From Paenibacillus sp. UNC499MF (GTDB lineage: Bacteria; Bacillota; Bacilli; Paenibacillales; NBRC-103111): 64,000 nucleotides of DNA. Of the stretch, positions 25,063-34,123 are shown piece by piece; position 1 is the first letter of the stretch, and each line of letters begins with the position of its first letter. The DNA is taken from the NCBI RefSeq assembly GCF_900107975.1, contig NZ_FNVF01000012.1, positions 1 through 64,000 on the forward strand, given 5' to 3'. The notes under the pieces are model-generated. The model saw nothing but the letters and a program-made list of their open reading frames with translations, ran no database searches and was not told where the DNA came from. The translations under genes and the position numbers were made by a program.

Positions 25063-25788
25063 TCAAGCGCCAATCTCCCGGAAATTGTGCGAATCGGCTT
25101 GCCGGTGTTTGTAGGTATCCGTATCCTCAGGTTCCAGAATAAGCGTCACTTCAAGCGTCGCCATATTTTTCCCCGTATAAATCGGTTCGAGAAGCTCGGG
25201 AATCCCGAAGTTTTTGGTTTCTAGGCCGGTGCACCTGACTTTCAGTTCCATCAAGCTGCCGTTATGCTCGATATTCCCTTTAAACTGGACCGGCTGGGTC
25301 ATATTCCGTACGGTCAATTCGCCTTCGATCGTGAGCGGATGAGGGATTCCCTCGAGAAACGGATTTTCAAAACCGCCCACTTTCATGATCCTAAACGAGG
25401 CTTCCGGGTACGCCTTTACGTTAAAGAAGTACCAGTCCCGCAGCTTCGCGTTCCACGCGGGATCTTCCGAATAAAGCGATGTCATGTCCGCCGCAACCGT
25501 GCCCGTTATGTGTTCCCTATCTTCCCGGGTGATTTTTAACAGTCCCGAAAGCTTCGGAAACGTGATATCCAGTGATTCGTGCGGAGAGAGGACCGTTACG
25601 CTCGCCGAAGACCCCGCAGTTACTTTCCATGTTTTGCCGAGTTGGAGCGGGCCCAGCTTGTCTCCTTTTTGTATTTCTTTCTCTTGAGTCCATAACGGTT
25701 CCCTGGCTATTGCGATGTATCCCGTCAAACTCCCCAAAATCAGAACAGCCCCAAGCGTACCGAACCACCAATAGCGACTCCGATTCAT
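25063..25788 (-). CDS. Membrane-anchored YceI-family protein
   Basis: A 241-residue protein with an N-terminal signal anchor (WWFGTLGAVLILGSLTGYIAIA) and an extracellular YceI-type lipocalin barrel (about 60-225): HITGTVAADMTSLYSEDPAWNAKLRDWYFFNVKAYPEASF and the strands LTIEGELTVRNMTQPVQF. YceI proteins bind isoprenoid-type lipids, and some are involved in quinone handling or acid stress. The gene is the last of the D-E module; its start is only 43 bases from dif-like site E, so its promoter must overlap or lie beyond that site. Confidence 0.85.
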   Translation of the reverse strand: MNRSRYWWFGTLGAVLILGSLTGYIAIAREPLWTQEKEIQKGDKLGPLQLGKTWKVTAGSSASVTVLSPHESLDITFPKLSGLLKITREDREHITGTVAADMTSLYSEDPAWNAKLRDWYFFNVKAYPEASFRIMKVGGFENPFLEGIPHPLTIEGELTVRNMTQPVQFKGNIEHNGSLMELKVRCTGLETKNFGIPELLEPIYTGKNMATLEVTLILEPEDTDTYKHRQADSHNFREIGA

Positions 25789-25830
25789 TCGTAAGCAATG
25801 CCCCCTTTTTGGATTAACCGGATGACTTTA

Positions 25831-25858
25831 TGGCTACATAATATTTATTATGTAAACA
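25831..25858 (+). other. dif-like recombination site E
   Basis: Left arm TGGCTACATAA, spacer TATTTA, right arm TTATGTAAACA. Spacer and right arm are identical to those of site A, about 19.7 kb away in the same orientation. Confidence 0.62.
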
Positions 25859-26007
25859 ATAGACTGCTTTTTATAAGCGCTTTCAGTTCACTTCCTAAAA
25901 GCCACCGTTATAGGAAATTTGTCCTAGATAATTAATTCGTCATAAATATTCATATTCCTTTCCCAATTTTTCTGGGTATACGGAATTATTCAAATTTTAA
26001 GACAATT

Positions 26008-26035
26008 TTTACATTCGCCAGGAATCGAGTACAAT
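26008..26035 (+). promoter_or_regulatory. Candidate promoter of the two-component operon
   Basis: TTTACA at 26008-26013 and TACAAT at 26030-26035, 16 bases apart, lie shortly before the TTG start at 26072. Confidence 0.5.
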
Positions 26036-26071
26036 AATGGAACCAATACTCCCCTTGAAGAAGGTGTCAGC

Positions 26072-26752
26072 TTGAAGACTCATCTCTTGATTGCCGATGA
26101 CGACGCGCACATCCGCGAACTTCTGCAATTTATTTTCAAAAAGGAAAATTACCTCGTCTCCGAGGCCGCCGACGGCGAAGAAGCCGCTGCCTTGATGGAA
26201 CGCGAACAAATTCATCTCGCGGTGGTCGACGTTATGATGCCGGGCAAAAACGGTCTTGAGCTTTGCGAGGAAATCCGCAGCTATTACGACATCCCGGTTA
26301 TTCTGCTCACCGCCAAAGGTGAACTGGAAGACAAGGAAAAAGGCTATCTGTCGGGTACCGATGATTATCTTGTGAAACCGTTCGAGCCTAAAGAACTACT
26401 TTTCCGGGTAAAAGCTTTGCTGCGGCGGTACCAGTTCGTGTCCTCGGACGTTATTACGCTGAACCGCACCGTTATCGACCGCAAAAGCTATGAAATCCAC
26501 ATAGACGGAGAGACGTTCGTCATCCCGCTGAAAGAATTTGAACTGCTGGCCCAATTGGCCAGTCATCCGGGACGTATTTTTACGAGAGAACAGCTCCTGG
26601 AACTGGTCTGGGGAGCCGGATACGAAGGTGGCAGCCGGACAATTGATGTGCATATTAAGCGGCTGCGGGAACGTTTTAATGAAAAATCGTGCGATTTCAT
26701 ACTGACCACGGTACGCGGTCTCGGCTACAAACTAGAGGTCTGCTCTCCATGA
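26072..26752 (+). CDS. Response regulator, OmpR family
   Basis: A 226-residue response regulator. The receiver domain (1-115) has the acidic pair ADDD at the start, the phosphoacceptor Asp in VVDVMMPGKNG, the Thr in LLTAKG and the Lys in YLVKPFEPKEL. The C-terminal winged helix (about 130-225) has FELLAQLASHPGRIFTREQLLELVW and RTIDVHIKRLRERF followed by TVRGLGYKLE. The start is TTG at 26072 with GAAGGTG upstream. Its ATGA overlap with the kinase gene makes them a pair. The MMPL exporter gene downstream is a likely target. Confidence 0.92.
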   Translation: MKTHLLIADDDAHIRELLQFIFKKENYLVSEAADGEEAAALMEREQIHLAVVDVMMPGKNGLELCEEIRSYYDIPVILLTAKGELEDKEKGYLSGTDDYLVKPFEPKELLFRVKALLRRYQFVSSDVITLNRTVIDRKSYEIHIDGETFVIPLKEFELLAQLASHPGRIFTREQLLELVWGAGYEGGSRTIDVHIKRLRERFNEKSCDFILTTVRGLGYKLEVCSP

Positions 26753-28128
26753 AAACCTTATACGTACGTATCGTCGTCACCTTCCTGCTCATTGCGATGA
26801 TCAGCAGCGCGGCCGCCCTTCTCCTTTCCAACGGTTACTATTCCGCCAAGCTCCGGGACTATAACGAACAGAAGATTTTAAAAATCTCTCAGGAAATCCG
26901 GGGTTTGTACGAAGAGACTCCCGGACTCCAGCTTCACGAATATTTGACGCGCATCGCCAATATGGGCTTTCAAGTTTATGCCGTTGACGATGAACTGCAG
27001 GGTACTTTCTACGGGTCGCCTTTTAAACATAAGGAGATCGAGCGGGACACGATTGTCCGCGTGCTAAGCGGCGACACGTATCACGGCGTGATGGAAGAGC
27101 GCCATCTGCTCCTCGTTACCGGCTTTTTCGAGAACAGCATCCGCAACAGCATCGGCCTTCCCGTACGAAGCGGCGGCAAAACGATGGCTTTGTTCATCCG
27201 TCCCGACATGGAGCAACAGATCGGGGAAGTCCGGATTCTGATGGCGCTCCTGCTCGGCTTTACGTTCCTGCTCAGTCTGGTGCTGATTATTATTTCCACC
27301 CGTTTTATCGTCAAGCCCGTGCAGAAATTGACGGAAGCGACGAACAAGATCGTTGGCGGAGATTATAACATCCAAATGGACGTTACGCGGAGGGACGAAA
27401 TCGGCAACCTGGCCCGGCATTTTACGCTGATGGCGAAGTCGCTCGAGAAACTCGATCAGATGCGGCAGGAATTCGTCGCCAATGTCTCGCATGAAATACA
27501 GTCTCCTCTTACGACGATTCAAGGCTTTGCCCAGAGCATGCTGGATAATGGCGCTTCACCCGAGGAAGAACGAAGATACCTCCGCATTATAGAAGAAGAA
27601 AGCCGCAGACTTTCGGCTCTCAGCAAAGAGCTTCTGACGCTCGCCGCCCTGGACAAAGAGACCAGTGTCCTTAAACCCGCTTCCTTCCGGCTGGACGAAC
27701 AGATCCGGCACATTTTTATTACAACGGAATGGCAGTGGACGGAAAAAGAACTCCGGCTCCAATTGGATCTCCCCGAGCTGGTCATTTGCGCGGACGCGCA
27801 GCTCTTGTACCAGGTTTGGTTCAACCTGATTGCCAACAGCATCAAATTCACCCATCCGGGAGATGCGATTTCCGTCCAAATCCGGCAGGAAGAACACGAT
27901 ATCCTCGTATCCATCGGCGATACCGGACCGGGTATTCCTTCCGGAGACCTCCCCCATATTTTTGACCGTTTCTACAAAGGCGACAAATCACGCAACCGCT
28001 CCCGCTCCGGCAGCGGCCTCGGACTCTCCATCGCCCACAAAATCGTGTCCCTGCACCGGGGCAGCATCGAAGTACTTAGCCATCCGGGCGAAGGAACGTT
28101 GTTCCTTATCCGGCTTCCGCGGCTGTAA
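26749..28128 (+). CDS. Sensor histidine kinase
   Basis: A 459-residue membrane histidine kinase: first membrane segment IVVTFLLIAMISSAAALLLS, an extracellular sensor of about 130 residues, second segment VRILMALLLGFTFLLSLVLI, a HAMP domain (RFIVKPVQKLTEATNKIVGG), a HisKA box with the phospho-accepting His in NVSHEIQSPLTTIQGF, and a HATPase domain (N box FNLIANSIKFT, G1 DTGPGIP, G2 SGSGLGLSIA). The start is the ATG overlapping the regulator stop. The H box has Q where most kinases have L/R (HELR/HEIK), a minor variation. The stimulus is unknown. Confidence 0.92.
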   Translation: MKTLYVRIVVTFLLIAMISSAAALLLSNGYYSAKLRDYNEQKILKISQEIRGLYEETPGLQLHEYLTRIANMGFQVYAVDDELQGTFYGSPFKHKEIERDTIVRVLSGDTYHGVMEERHLLLVTGFFENSIRNSIGLPVRSGGKTMALFIRPDMEQQIGEVRILMALLLGFTFLLSLVLIIISTRFIVKPVQKLTEATNKIVGGDYNIQMDVTRRDEIGNLARHFTLMAKSLEKLDQMRQEFVANVSHEIQSPLTTIQGFAQSMLDNGASPEEERRYLRIIEEESRRLSALSKELLTLAALDKETSVLKPASFRLDEQIRHIFITTEWQWTEKELRLQLDLPELVICADAQLLYQVWFNLIANSIKFTHPGDAISVQIRQEEHDILVSIGDTGPGIPSGDLPHIFDRFYKGDKSRNRSRSGSGLGLSIAHKIVSLHRGSIEVLSHPGEGTLFLIRLPRL

Positions 28129-28202
28129 CCTTCCGTTCATCGTCCGTTCATAATCCTGTCCTACAATTCATGTGAGAATAAGGACAGGAGGTTATGAACA
28201 TC

Positions 28203-30443
28203 ATGAACAACCCGTGGAACAAACTCGCGCGCGCCGTGAGTTCCCCCAAAGGGGCTAAAATCGTCGTCGCCGTGTGGATAATCGCAATCGTGATACTCAG
28301 CCTGATCGCTCCCGGGGCGAAACAAGCTGCCGTAAGCAGCGGAGAAGGCAGCGCTCTCGGCGAGACGCCTTCGGAAGCGGCTCAGAAAATAATGGATGAG
28401 CGGTTTCCGTCCGAGGACGGTTTGACGGCCCTTCTCGTTTTTCACGGCAAAAACGCCATTACAGCCGAGGAACGGTCGAAGATCGCGGAAATCAGCGAAT
28501 GGCTGGCTTCCGCCGGAAAGCCGCAGCAGCTTGCCGGAGCACTTCCTTTTCACACACTGCCCAAAGCTGTCCAGGACAAAATGTTCTCCGATGACGGCTC
28601 GACCGTCCTGCTCAACGCGGCTTTCCATAAAAACCTGGAATCCGGACAGCTCTATGAAGGATTGCAGCAGATTCGCTCGCATGTCGAGCAGACGGGAATC
28701 GGTTCCCTGGATTTCAAAATCACGGGTCCGGCCGGCATAGCGGCGGATACCACTTCCCTCTTCAAGAACGCCGACTTTGTCCTCATGTTCGCTACCGTCG
28801 GCCTGATTCTGGTGATCCTGATGATCATTTACCGGTCACCGCTTCTAGCCGTCATTCCTCTCGTCATTTCCGGGATGGTCTACATGGTCGTGGACCGGAT
28901 ACTCGGCCTTGCGGGGAAATACGGCTGGTTCCTCGTCGACAAGCAGGCGCTCTCCATCATGATGATCCTGCTTTTCGCCGTACTGACCGACTACTGCTTA
29001 TTCGTACTGGCCCGTTACAGGGAGGAACTCAAAACGGCTGCGGGAAAATACGAAGCCATGCAGCAAGCCTTAAGCCGGGTTGCCGAACCGATCCTCTTTA
29101 GCGGCGGTACGGTGCTTGTTGCCATGCTCACGTTGTTTACGGCCGCTTTCAAGCCGTACCACCACTTCGCGCCCGTATTTTCGACAGCTATGGCCGTTAT
29201 TCTGCTCGGCGGACTTACCCTGATTCCCGCCGTCTTCGCCCTGCTGGGCCGAAAAGCGTTCTGGCCTTTCGTTCCGAAGCCTTTGGAATCGTCCGCCGGA
29301 AAAGCGAAGGGCTTCTGGGCTTCCATGGGCGGATTCGTTACGGGCAGGCCCGGTTTAACCGCAGGCATCCTGCTCCTCGCCCTGCTCGCGTCTTCGCTTA
29401 GCGTCACTTCAATGAAATACTCGTTCAATCTCTTGAAATCTTTTCCGGACAATACTTCATCCCGCCAAGGTTTCGAGATTCTTGAAAGTAAATTCCCGCC
29501 GGGACAGCTCGCTCCGGTGACGATTCTCCTTACCTCGGAGAAAAAGCTGACGCTGGACGCCACTTTTTACGACAAAATCGGCGCCCTCGCCGGCCGCTTA
29601 AAAAATGAACCCGGTGTGAACGCCGTATCTCCGGAGATTAAGCCCGCCGCGACGGAAAGCGGCACACAGCTGCCGAAAAACACAATATCGGCGGATGGAA
29701 CCGCCGTGAAGCTGCAGCTGACGCCGGACAGCAATCCGTACGAGCCCGTCTCGCTCGATCTGATCGGCCGGCTTCGCGACAAGAGTCCGGCGCTTCTGGA
29801 GCAGAGCGGACTGAACCCGTCCGAGTTCACTCTGCATTACGCGGGACAAACAGCGGAGCAGCTTGACGTGAGAAACATGAACAAGCGGGATACGATCCTG
29901 CTGTTTACTCTCATTACGCTGTTTATTACCGTTATGCTGCTCATCCAGACCAAGTCGTTCAAGCATGCGCTCACTATGATCGCAACGATGCTGCTGTCTT
30001 ATACCGCTACACTGGGCCTCGGCTGGATGATCTTTCATTTCATGCTCGGTTACGACTCCATCAGCTACCGACTGCCGGTGTACACCTTCGTTTTCCTGAT
30101 CGCGCTTGGCGTCGATTACAACATTATGCTCGTATCGCGCATTAAAGAAGAAGCGCTGAGCCATACGTGGAAAGAAGCCGTAAGCCGCGGGGTCGCTTTA
30201 ACGGGAGGGGTAATCTCGTCGGCCGGACTCATTCTCGCCGCCACATTCACGGTGCTCATCACCCAGCCGCTGCAGGAGCTCTTCCTGTTCGGCTTGACGA
30301 TGTCGCTCGGAATTCTCCTCGATACGTTCCTGGTGCGCGGCATGCTGCTCCCCGCCCTGCTGATCTTCGTCGGGGACCGCAAGAAAAGCCGTATAGACCG
30401 GCAAGCCGGGGCGGATCTCGTTTCGCCCCGCCGGCAAAACTAA
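28203..30443 (+). CDS. MMPL-family transporter (YdfJ-like)
   Basis: A 746-residue RND-type membrane protein of the MMPL/YdfJ family with two similar halves. Each half has one leading membrane helix, an extracellular domain and five further helices (for example FVLMFATVGLILVILMIIY and TILLFTLITLFITVMLLIQT). Conserved motifs include LFAVLTDYCLFVLARYREEL in the first half and FLIALGVDYNIMLVSRIKEE in the second, both with the Asp that takes part in proton transfer. It probably exports lipids or drugs. In Bacillus subtilis ydfJ is controlled by a neighbouring two-component system, the same arrangement as here. ATG 28203 is preferred (AGGAGG 11 bases upstream; the ATG at 28194 is only 2 bases away). 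Confidence 0.9.
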   Translation: MNNPWNKLARAVSSPKGAKIVVAVWIIAIVILSLIAPGAKQAAVSSGEGSALGETPSEAAQKIMDERFPSEDGLTALLVFHGKNAITAEERSKIAEISEWLASAGKPQQLAGALPFHTLPKAVQDKMFSDDGSTVLLNAAFHKNLESGQLYEGLQQIRSHVEQTGIGSLDFKITGPAGIAADTTSLFKNADFVLMFATVGLILVILMIIYRSPLLAVIPLVISGMVYMVVDRILGLAGKYGWFLVDKQALSIMMILLFAVLTDYCLFVLARYREELKTAAGKYEAMQQALSRVAEPILFSGGTVLVAMLTLFTAAFKPYHHFAPVFSTAMAVILLGGLTLIPAVFALLGRKAFWPFVPKPLESSAGKAKGFWASMGGFVTGRPGLTAGILLLALLASSLSVTSMKYSFNLLKSFPDNTSSRQGFEILESKFPPGQLAPVTILLTSEKKLTLDATFYDKIGALAGRLKNEPGVNAVSPEIKPAATESGTQLPKNTISADGTAVKLQLTPDSNPYEPVSLDLIGRLRDKSPALLEQSGLNPSEFTLHYAGQTAEQLDVRNMNKRDTILLFTLITLFITVMLLIQTKSFKHALTMIATMLLSYTATLGLGWMIFHFMLGYDSISYRLPVYTFVFLIALGVDYNIMLVSRIKEEALSHTWKEAVSRGVALTGGVISSAGLILAATFTVLITQPLQELFLFGLTMSLGILLDTFLVRGMLLPALLIFVGDRKKSRIDRQAGADLVSPRRQN

Positions 30444-30462
30444 TCTGAGGAGGAGTTGTACG

Positions 30463-30903
30463 ATGTTCGGATTCATGGTATTTCTTCATTTAACGGGTTT
30501 ATTCGGATGGCTGGGAGCCCTGCTCGGCATTCTGGTCACTATGCTTTTGCTGAAAAAGCAGCTCGGTTCTGCTGACGCGAACGCCCTGGCCGGTAAAACC
30601 ATCACGATATTCGGACGAATCGCTCATCCGAGTTCAATTCTCGTTCTTCTCAGTGGTGTTTATCTCATTCTCCAAATGGGCCTTGGCCCCGGCAAGCCTC
30701 TCTGGCTTCAAGTGATGGAAAAAGGCGGAGGTACGATCATTCTCCTTGGAGTCATCTTTACGGCGGTGCTCGGGAGAAAAATGAACAAACGGCTAAGCTC
30801 TGCCGGCGGGAGTACCGTCAAGTTAACCGGCTACCTCGGCACAGTGAGCGTCTTCATGGTTCTGATTGTTTCGGTCGTTCTGGTCGTCAGCTTGAAGCTG
30901 TAA
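30463..30903 (+). CDS. Small four-helix membrane protein
   Basis: A 146-residue integral membrane protein with four hydrophobic helices (FMVFLHLTGLFGWLGALLGILVTMLLL; ILVLLSGVYLILQMG; GTIILLGVIFTAVLG; VSVFMVLIVSVVLVVSLKL). The early histidine within FLHLTG and the later HPSS motif recall DUF2269/CopD-like membrane proteins, but the match is loose and no function is assigned. It follows the MMPL exporter by 20 bases with a good ribosome binding site (GAGGAGGAG), so it is in the same operon and may assist the exporter. A bidirectional terminator follows. Confidence 0.75.
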   Translation: MFGFMVFLHLTGLFGWLGALLGILVTMLLLKKQLGSADANALAGKTITIFGRIAHPSSILVLLSGVYLILQMGLGPGKPLWLQVMEKGGGTIILLGVIFTAVLGRKMNKRLSSAGGSTVKLTGYLGTVSVFMVLIVSVVLVVSLKL

Positions 30904-30935
30904 ACCCTCTGCTTCACCACAAACTGGTTATAAAA

Positions 30936-30967
30936 ACAAAAAAAACGCCTTTACGGCGTTTTTTTGT
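30936..30967. terminator. Bidirectional terminator
   Basis: AACGCC, TTTAC and GGCGTT with A-run left and seven T right. It separates the MMPL operon (+) from the convergent MFS gene (-). Confidence 0.88.
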
Positions 30968-30974
30968 TTACCTT

Positions 30975-32189
30975 TTAATTGGAGCCGCCGGCCGGAACCA
31001 GCTTGCGTTTATTTTTGCCGCTCCAAGAAGTCGAAATGATGAACGAAATGACGAGGATAACCGCACCGAACATATACGGAAGGTTAATTTGTACGTCGAA
31101 CAGAATGCCCGCAATGGCAGGACCGAAAATATTGCCGAGACTCATGTATGCATTGTTCATTCCCGCGACGAAGCCCTGCTCGTCTCCCGCCATTTTGGAC
31201 AAGAGTGTGTTGATTGCGGGACGCATGATGGAAGTCAGGGTGAAGAACAGCATCGTAACCAGCAGAATGTACCAGAAGTTGCCCGACAGAAGCATCAGAA
31301 TCAGACACAGCGCGGACAGGATAAAGGTCAGATTAATAAGCTTCTTCTCCCCGAAACGGCGGATAAGCTTGTCGATCAGCATCGCCTGAATGACAGCGCC
31401 GATCAGTGCTCCGACGGTAATCAGAACCGAAATATCTTTCGCTGTATATCCGTATTTATTATCCACGAACAGCGGGAATACCGCTTCGAAGTTCGCCAGT
31501 CCGAAAGTCAGGGCAAACACCAGGAGCAGAAGGATAAAATAAGGGGCTTTAAACGACTGTCCAAGCTGGATAAAAATACTTTCCTTCTTAACCTGAGACG
31601 AACGGTTCGAAGCCAGCTCTTCTTTGCTGAGCGATTCCGGCAAAATAAGCAGGGAACCGATCATGGCCAGAGCACCGACTGCGGATGACACGTAGAACGG
31701 AGCGCGCAAACCGAGTTCCGCCAGAAACCCGCCGATGCCGGGTCCGATAACGAAACCGAGCGACATGGCCGCACCGAGCATGCCCATTCCTTTTCCGCGT
31801 TTATCGTCAGTCGTAATGTCCGCAATGTAAGCCATCATGGATGGGATCATAGCGGCCGCGCCGATACCGCCGATCAGACGGGAAGCGTACAGCATCCAGA
31901 CTTCGGAAGCCATGGCGAACAGCAGATTGGAGATCGTGAACAGCGCCAGACCGGACACGATCATTTTTTTGCGGCCGTATTTGTCCGACCACTCCCCACC
32001 GATCGGAGAGAAAATAAACTGAGTGAGGCCGAAAGCCGCGACGAGATAGCCCGCCGTCTTGCCTCCCAGACCAAACTCTTTCAAAAATTCAGGCAGGACC
32101 GGAATAATAAGTCCGATACCGAGCATCGCGATAAACATATTGATCATCAAGATGACCAACGGCGAGCGGCGGTTTTTCATTGTGCTCAT
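30975..32189 (-). CDS. MFS drug/efflux transporter
   Basis: A 404-residue major facilitator with twelve hydrophobic helices. Motif A between helices 2 and 3 reads GEWSDKYGRKKMIVSG, and motif C in helix 5 reads GFVIGPGIGGFL, which marks the drug:proton antiporter (DHA1) group. Length and layout match Bmr/TetA-type exporters. The start ATG 32189 has GGGAG before it. It is divergently transcribed from a TetR regulator with adjacent strong promoters, so it is very likely repressed by that regulator. Confidence 0.9.
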   Translation of the reverse strand: MSTMKNRRSPLVILMINMFIAMLGIGLIIPVLPEFLKEFGLGGKTAGYLVAAFGLTQFIFSPIGGEWSDKYGRKKMIVSGLALFTISNLLFAMASEVWMLYASRLIGGIGAAAMIPSMMAYIADITTDDKRGKGMGMLGAAMSLGFVIGPGIGGFLAELGLRAPFYVSSAVGALAMIGSLLILPESLSKEELASNRSSQVKKESIFIQLGQSFKAPYFILLLLVFALTFGLANFEAVFPLFVDNKYGYTAKDISVLITVGALIGAVIQAMLIDKLIRRFGEKKLINLTFILSALCLILMLLSGNFWYILLVTMLFFTLTSIMRPAINTLLSKMAGDEQGFVAGMNNAYMSLGNIFGPAIAGILFDVQINLPYMFGAVILVISFIISTSWSGKNKRKLVPAGGSN

Positions 32190-32248
32190 TTGGATTCTCC
32201 CTTCAGCTATCCTTATATAAGGGTAACTGCTTCTTTTTGTATTACAGA

Positions 32249-32278
32249 AGTATAGCGCACAGATTAACTTTTAGTCAA
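32249..32278 (-). promoter_or_regulatory. Promoter of the MFS gene
   Basis: On the minus strand, TTGACT (32278-32273) and TATACT (32254-32249) with an 18-base spacer. Confidence 0.7.
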
Positions 32279-32327
32279 TTTGTAAAGTTGTAAAGTTTTT
32301 TTATAAGTTTATCTTTCCCGGACGGAC

Positions 32328-32357
32328 TTGACTTTGAACAGTTCTCATTCCTATGAT
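32328..32357 (+). promoter_or_regulatory. Promoter of the TetR gene
   Basis: TTGACT at 32328-32333 and TATGAT at 32352-32357 with an 18-base spacer. Confidence 0.7.
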
Positions 32358-32393
32358 AAGGTGGGTATCGAATGCTTAACCGAGGTGAAAAGA

Positions 32394-33002
32394 TTGCCGA
32401 GAAATCCAGAGAGAGACCAGGAAATCCGTAAAGAACGATGTGACCAGATCTTATCCGCGGCTGTCGAGCTCTTTGCCAAAAACGGGCTCAGTTCCACGAA
32501 GATTTCGGATATCGCCCATAAAGCCAAGATGAGCCACGGCCTAATTTATAACTATTTCCGATCCAAAGAAGAAATTTACATTTCAATCGTGGAGAAAAAC
32601 CTGTGTATCCTGACAGCCCTTTTCGAACAGGCGCACAAGCTGCCGGATGCCGATTCCTACGAAAAGCTGACCTGGCTGCTGGATCAGGTACACAGCGAAA
32701 GATGGGATGACGCCGTATTCTATCAGGTCGTCGCCGATCAGATTCTCACTTCCGACTCCGTGTCCGATGAGCTGAAAATGTCCGTCCGCACGAGCATTCG
32801 CGATAATCTGAAGCTGCTCATCCTCATTTTCCGGGAAGGCCAGGAGAAAGGCGAATTCATTCAAGGCGATCCGCGTGAGCTGGCCTTTTATTTCATGAAT
32901 ATGATTCAGGCCGTCCTTCTTGCCGAAACGAGAGGAATCTATTTCACGGGCACTCCCCTGCACCGGAATTTGCTCCGGCTGTTTTTGCCGAAAGCTTTAT
33001 AG
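32394..33002 (+). CDS. TetR/AcrR-family regulator of the MFS exporter
   Basis: A 202-residue TetR regulator. The N-terminal helix-turn-helix (about 15-60) reads ILSAAVELFAKNGLSSTKISDIAHKAKMSHGLIYNYFRSKEEIY, and the ligand-binding helical domain follows. The start is TTG at 32394 with GAGGTGA upstream; the longer frame would overlap the gene's own promoter. It is divergent to the MFS exporter gene, whose expression it should control. The ligand is unknown. Confidence 0.88.
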   Translation: MPRNPERDQEIRKERCDQILSAAVELFAKNGLSSTKISDIAHKAKMSHGLIYNYFRSKEEIYISIVEKNLCILTALFEQAHKLPDADSYEKLTWLLDQVHSERWDDAVFYQVVADQILTSDSVSDELKMSVRTSIRDNLKLLILIFREGQEKGEFIQGDPRELAFYFMNMIQAVLLAETRGIYFTGTPLHRNLLRLFLPKAL

Positions 33003-33016
33003 TCGCCAGCATTTGC

Positions 33017-33051
33017 AGCCGGTCGCACCTATCCAGGTCGGCCGGCTTTTG
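33017..33051 (+). terminator. Probable terminator of the TetR gene
   Basis: AGCCGG and CCGGCT, 19 bases apart with inner pairing, are followed by TTTTG. Confidence 0.5.
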
Positions 33052-33133
33052 CGTACCCTGCAAAACGGGGCACGAAATGTCGGATCCCGAATTTTCGTTT
33101 CTGCTATCGTAAAGCTGAAAGGAGGTTACCCCC

Positions 33134-34003
33134 ATGAACGGGCTGGAGAAAATGAATGACGCCCTCGCTTATATCGAACAAAATCTGACGGGGGATATTG
33201 ATTTCAAAGAAGTTGCCCGGCTTGCCGTTTGCTCGGAATATCACTTCAAAAGGATGTTTTCTTCCCTGGCCGGAGTTACCCTCTCGGAGTATATCCGCCG
33301 CAGACGTCTTACGCTGTCAGCCTTTGAGCTGGCCCACACGGACCTTAGGCTGCTGGATGTCGCCGTGAAATACGGCTACAGCTCCGCCGATTCTTTCGCA
33401 AGGGCATTCCTCAGTCTCCACGGGGTGGCTCCATCCGAAGCGCGGACCCGTGGCCAATCTTTAAAAGCTTACCCGCGCATGTTTTTTCAATTAACGACAC
33501 AAGGAGGAAATGAAATGAACTATCGCATTGTAGAAAAAGAAGCCTTCCGGATCGTCGGCCTCTATAAGAGAGTCCCTCTCATCTACCGGGGAGTGAATCC
33601 CGCCATGGATTCGATGTGGCAGAGTCTGACCCCCGAGACGATCACACTGCTGAAGTCGTTGTCCGACGTAGAACCGTCCGGCATCATCAGCGCGTCCGTA
33701 AACTTCTCCGAAGGGCGTCTCGAACACGGGGAGCTCGATCATTATATCGGCGCCGCAACAACGAAGGACTGCCCGGATCACCTGGCTCAGCTGGAAGTTA
33801 AAGCTTCCACTTGGGCGGTATTCGAAGCGGTCGGCCCCTTCCCGGATGCCCTGCAAAATGTATGGGGGCGAATTTATTCCGAGTGGTTTCCGTCTTCATC
33901 CTATGAGTCGACCCAAGGCCCGGAAATTTTATGGAACGAAAGCAAAGATACCAGTTCCCCGACTTATAGAAGCGAAATTTGGATTCCGGTTGTGAAGAAG
34001 TAA
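33134..34003 (+). CDS. AraC-family regulator with GyrI-like effector domain
   Basis: A 289-residue regulator. The DNA-binding part is N-terminal (about 5-108): [47 protein letters not shown] and [26 protein letters not shown] GyrI/BmrR-like ligand-binding domain follows (about 127-289: [20 protein letters not shown], and [19 protein letters not shown]). This order, helix-turn-helix first, is usual for the Rob/SoxS-GyrI hybrid class, whose members sense bulky drugs. AAAGGAGG lies before the ATG. It is a single-gene unit; no obvious target lies next to it except the TetR/MFS pair upstream. Confidence 0.9.
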   Translation: MNGLEKMNDALAYIEQNLTGDIDFKEVARLAVCSEYHFKRMFSSLAGVTLSEYIRRRRLTLSAFELAHTDLRLLDVAVKYGYSSADSFARAFLSLHGVAPSEARTRGQSLKAYPRMFFQLTTQGGNEMNYRIVEKEAFRIVGLYKRVPLIYRGVNPAMDSMWQSLTPETITLLKSLSDVEPSGIISASVNFSEGRLEHGELDHYIGAATTKDCPDHLAQLEVKASTWAVFEAVGPFPDALQNVWGRIYSEWFPSSSYESTQGPEILWNESKDTSSPTYRSEIWIPVVKK

Positions 34004-34044
34004 GTTTCCATAACTTTACCGAGTTAGCAAAGTGATAGCTCAAT

Positions 34045-34079
34045 TAAAAAAGAGCCCCGTTAATCAACGGGGCTCTTTC
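34045..34079. terminator. Bidirectional terminator between the AraC gene and ilvD
   Basis: AAAGAGCCCCGTT, AATC and AACGGGGCTCTTT with A's left and T's right. Confidence 0.9.
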
Positions 34080-34123
34080 ATGTCCGGTTCTGGAATATAA
34101 CGTATGAATCAGAGAAGTGCGGA

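Noticed and set aside
6103-25858. Reading the five palindromic sites as TnrA/GlnR boxes
   Set aside because: Those boxes read TGTNA followed by TNACA, i.e. with half-sites facing the other way, and the neighbouring genes are not nitrogen genes.
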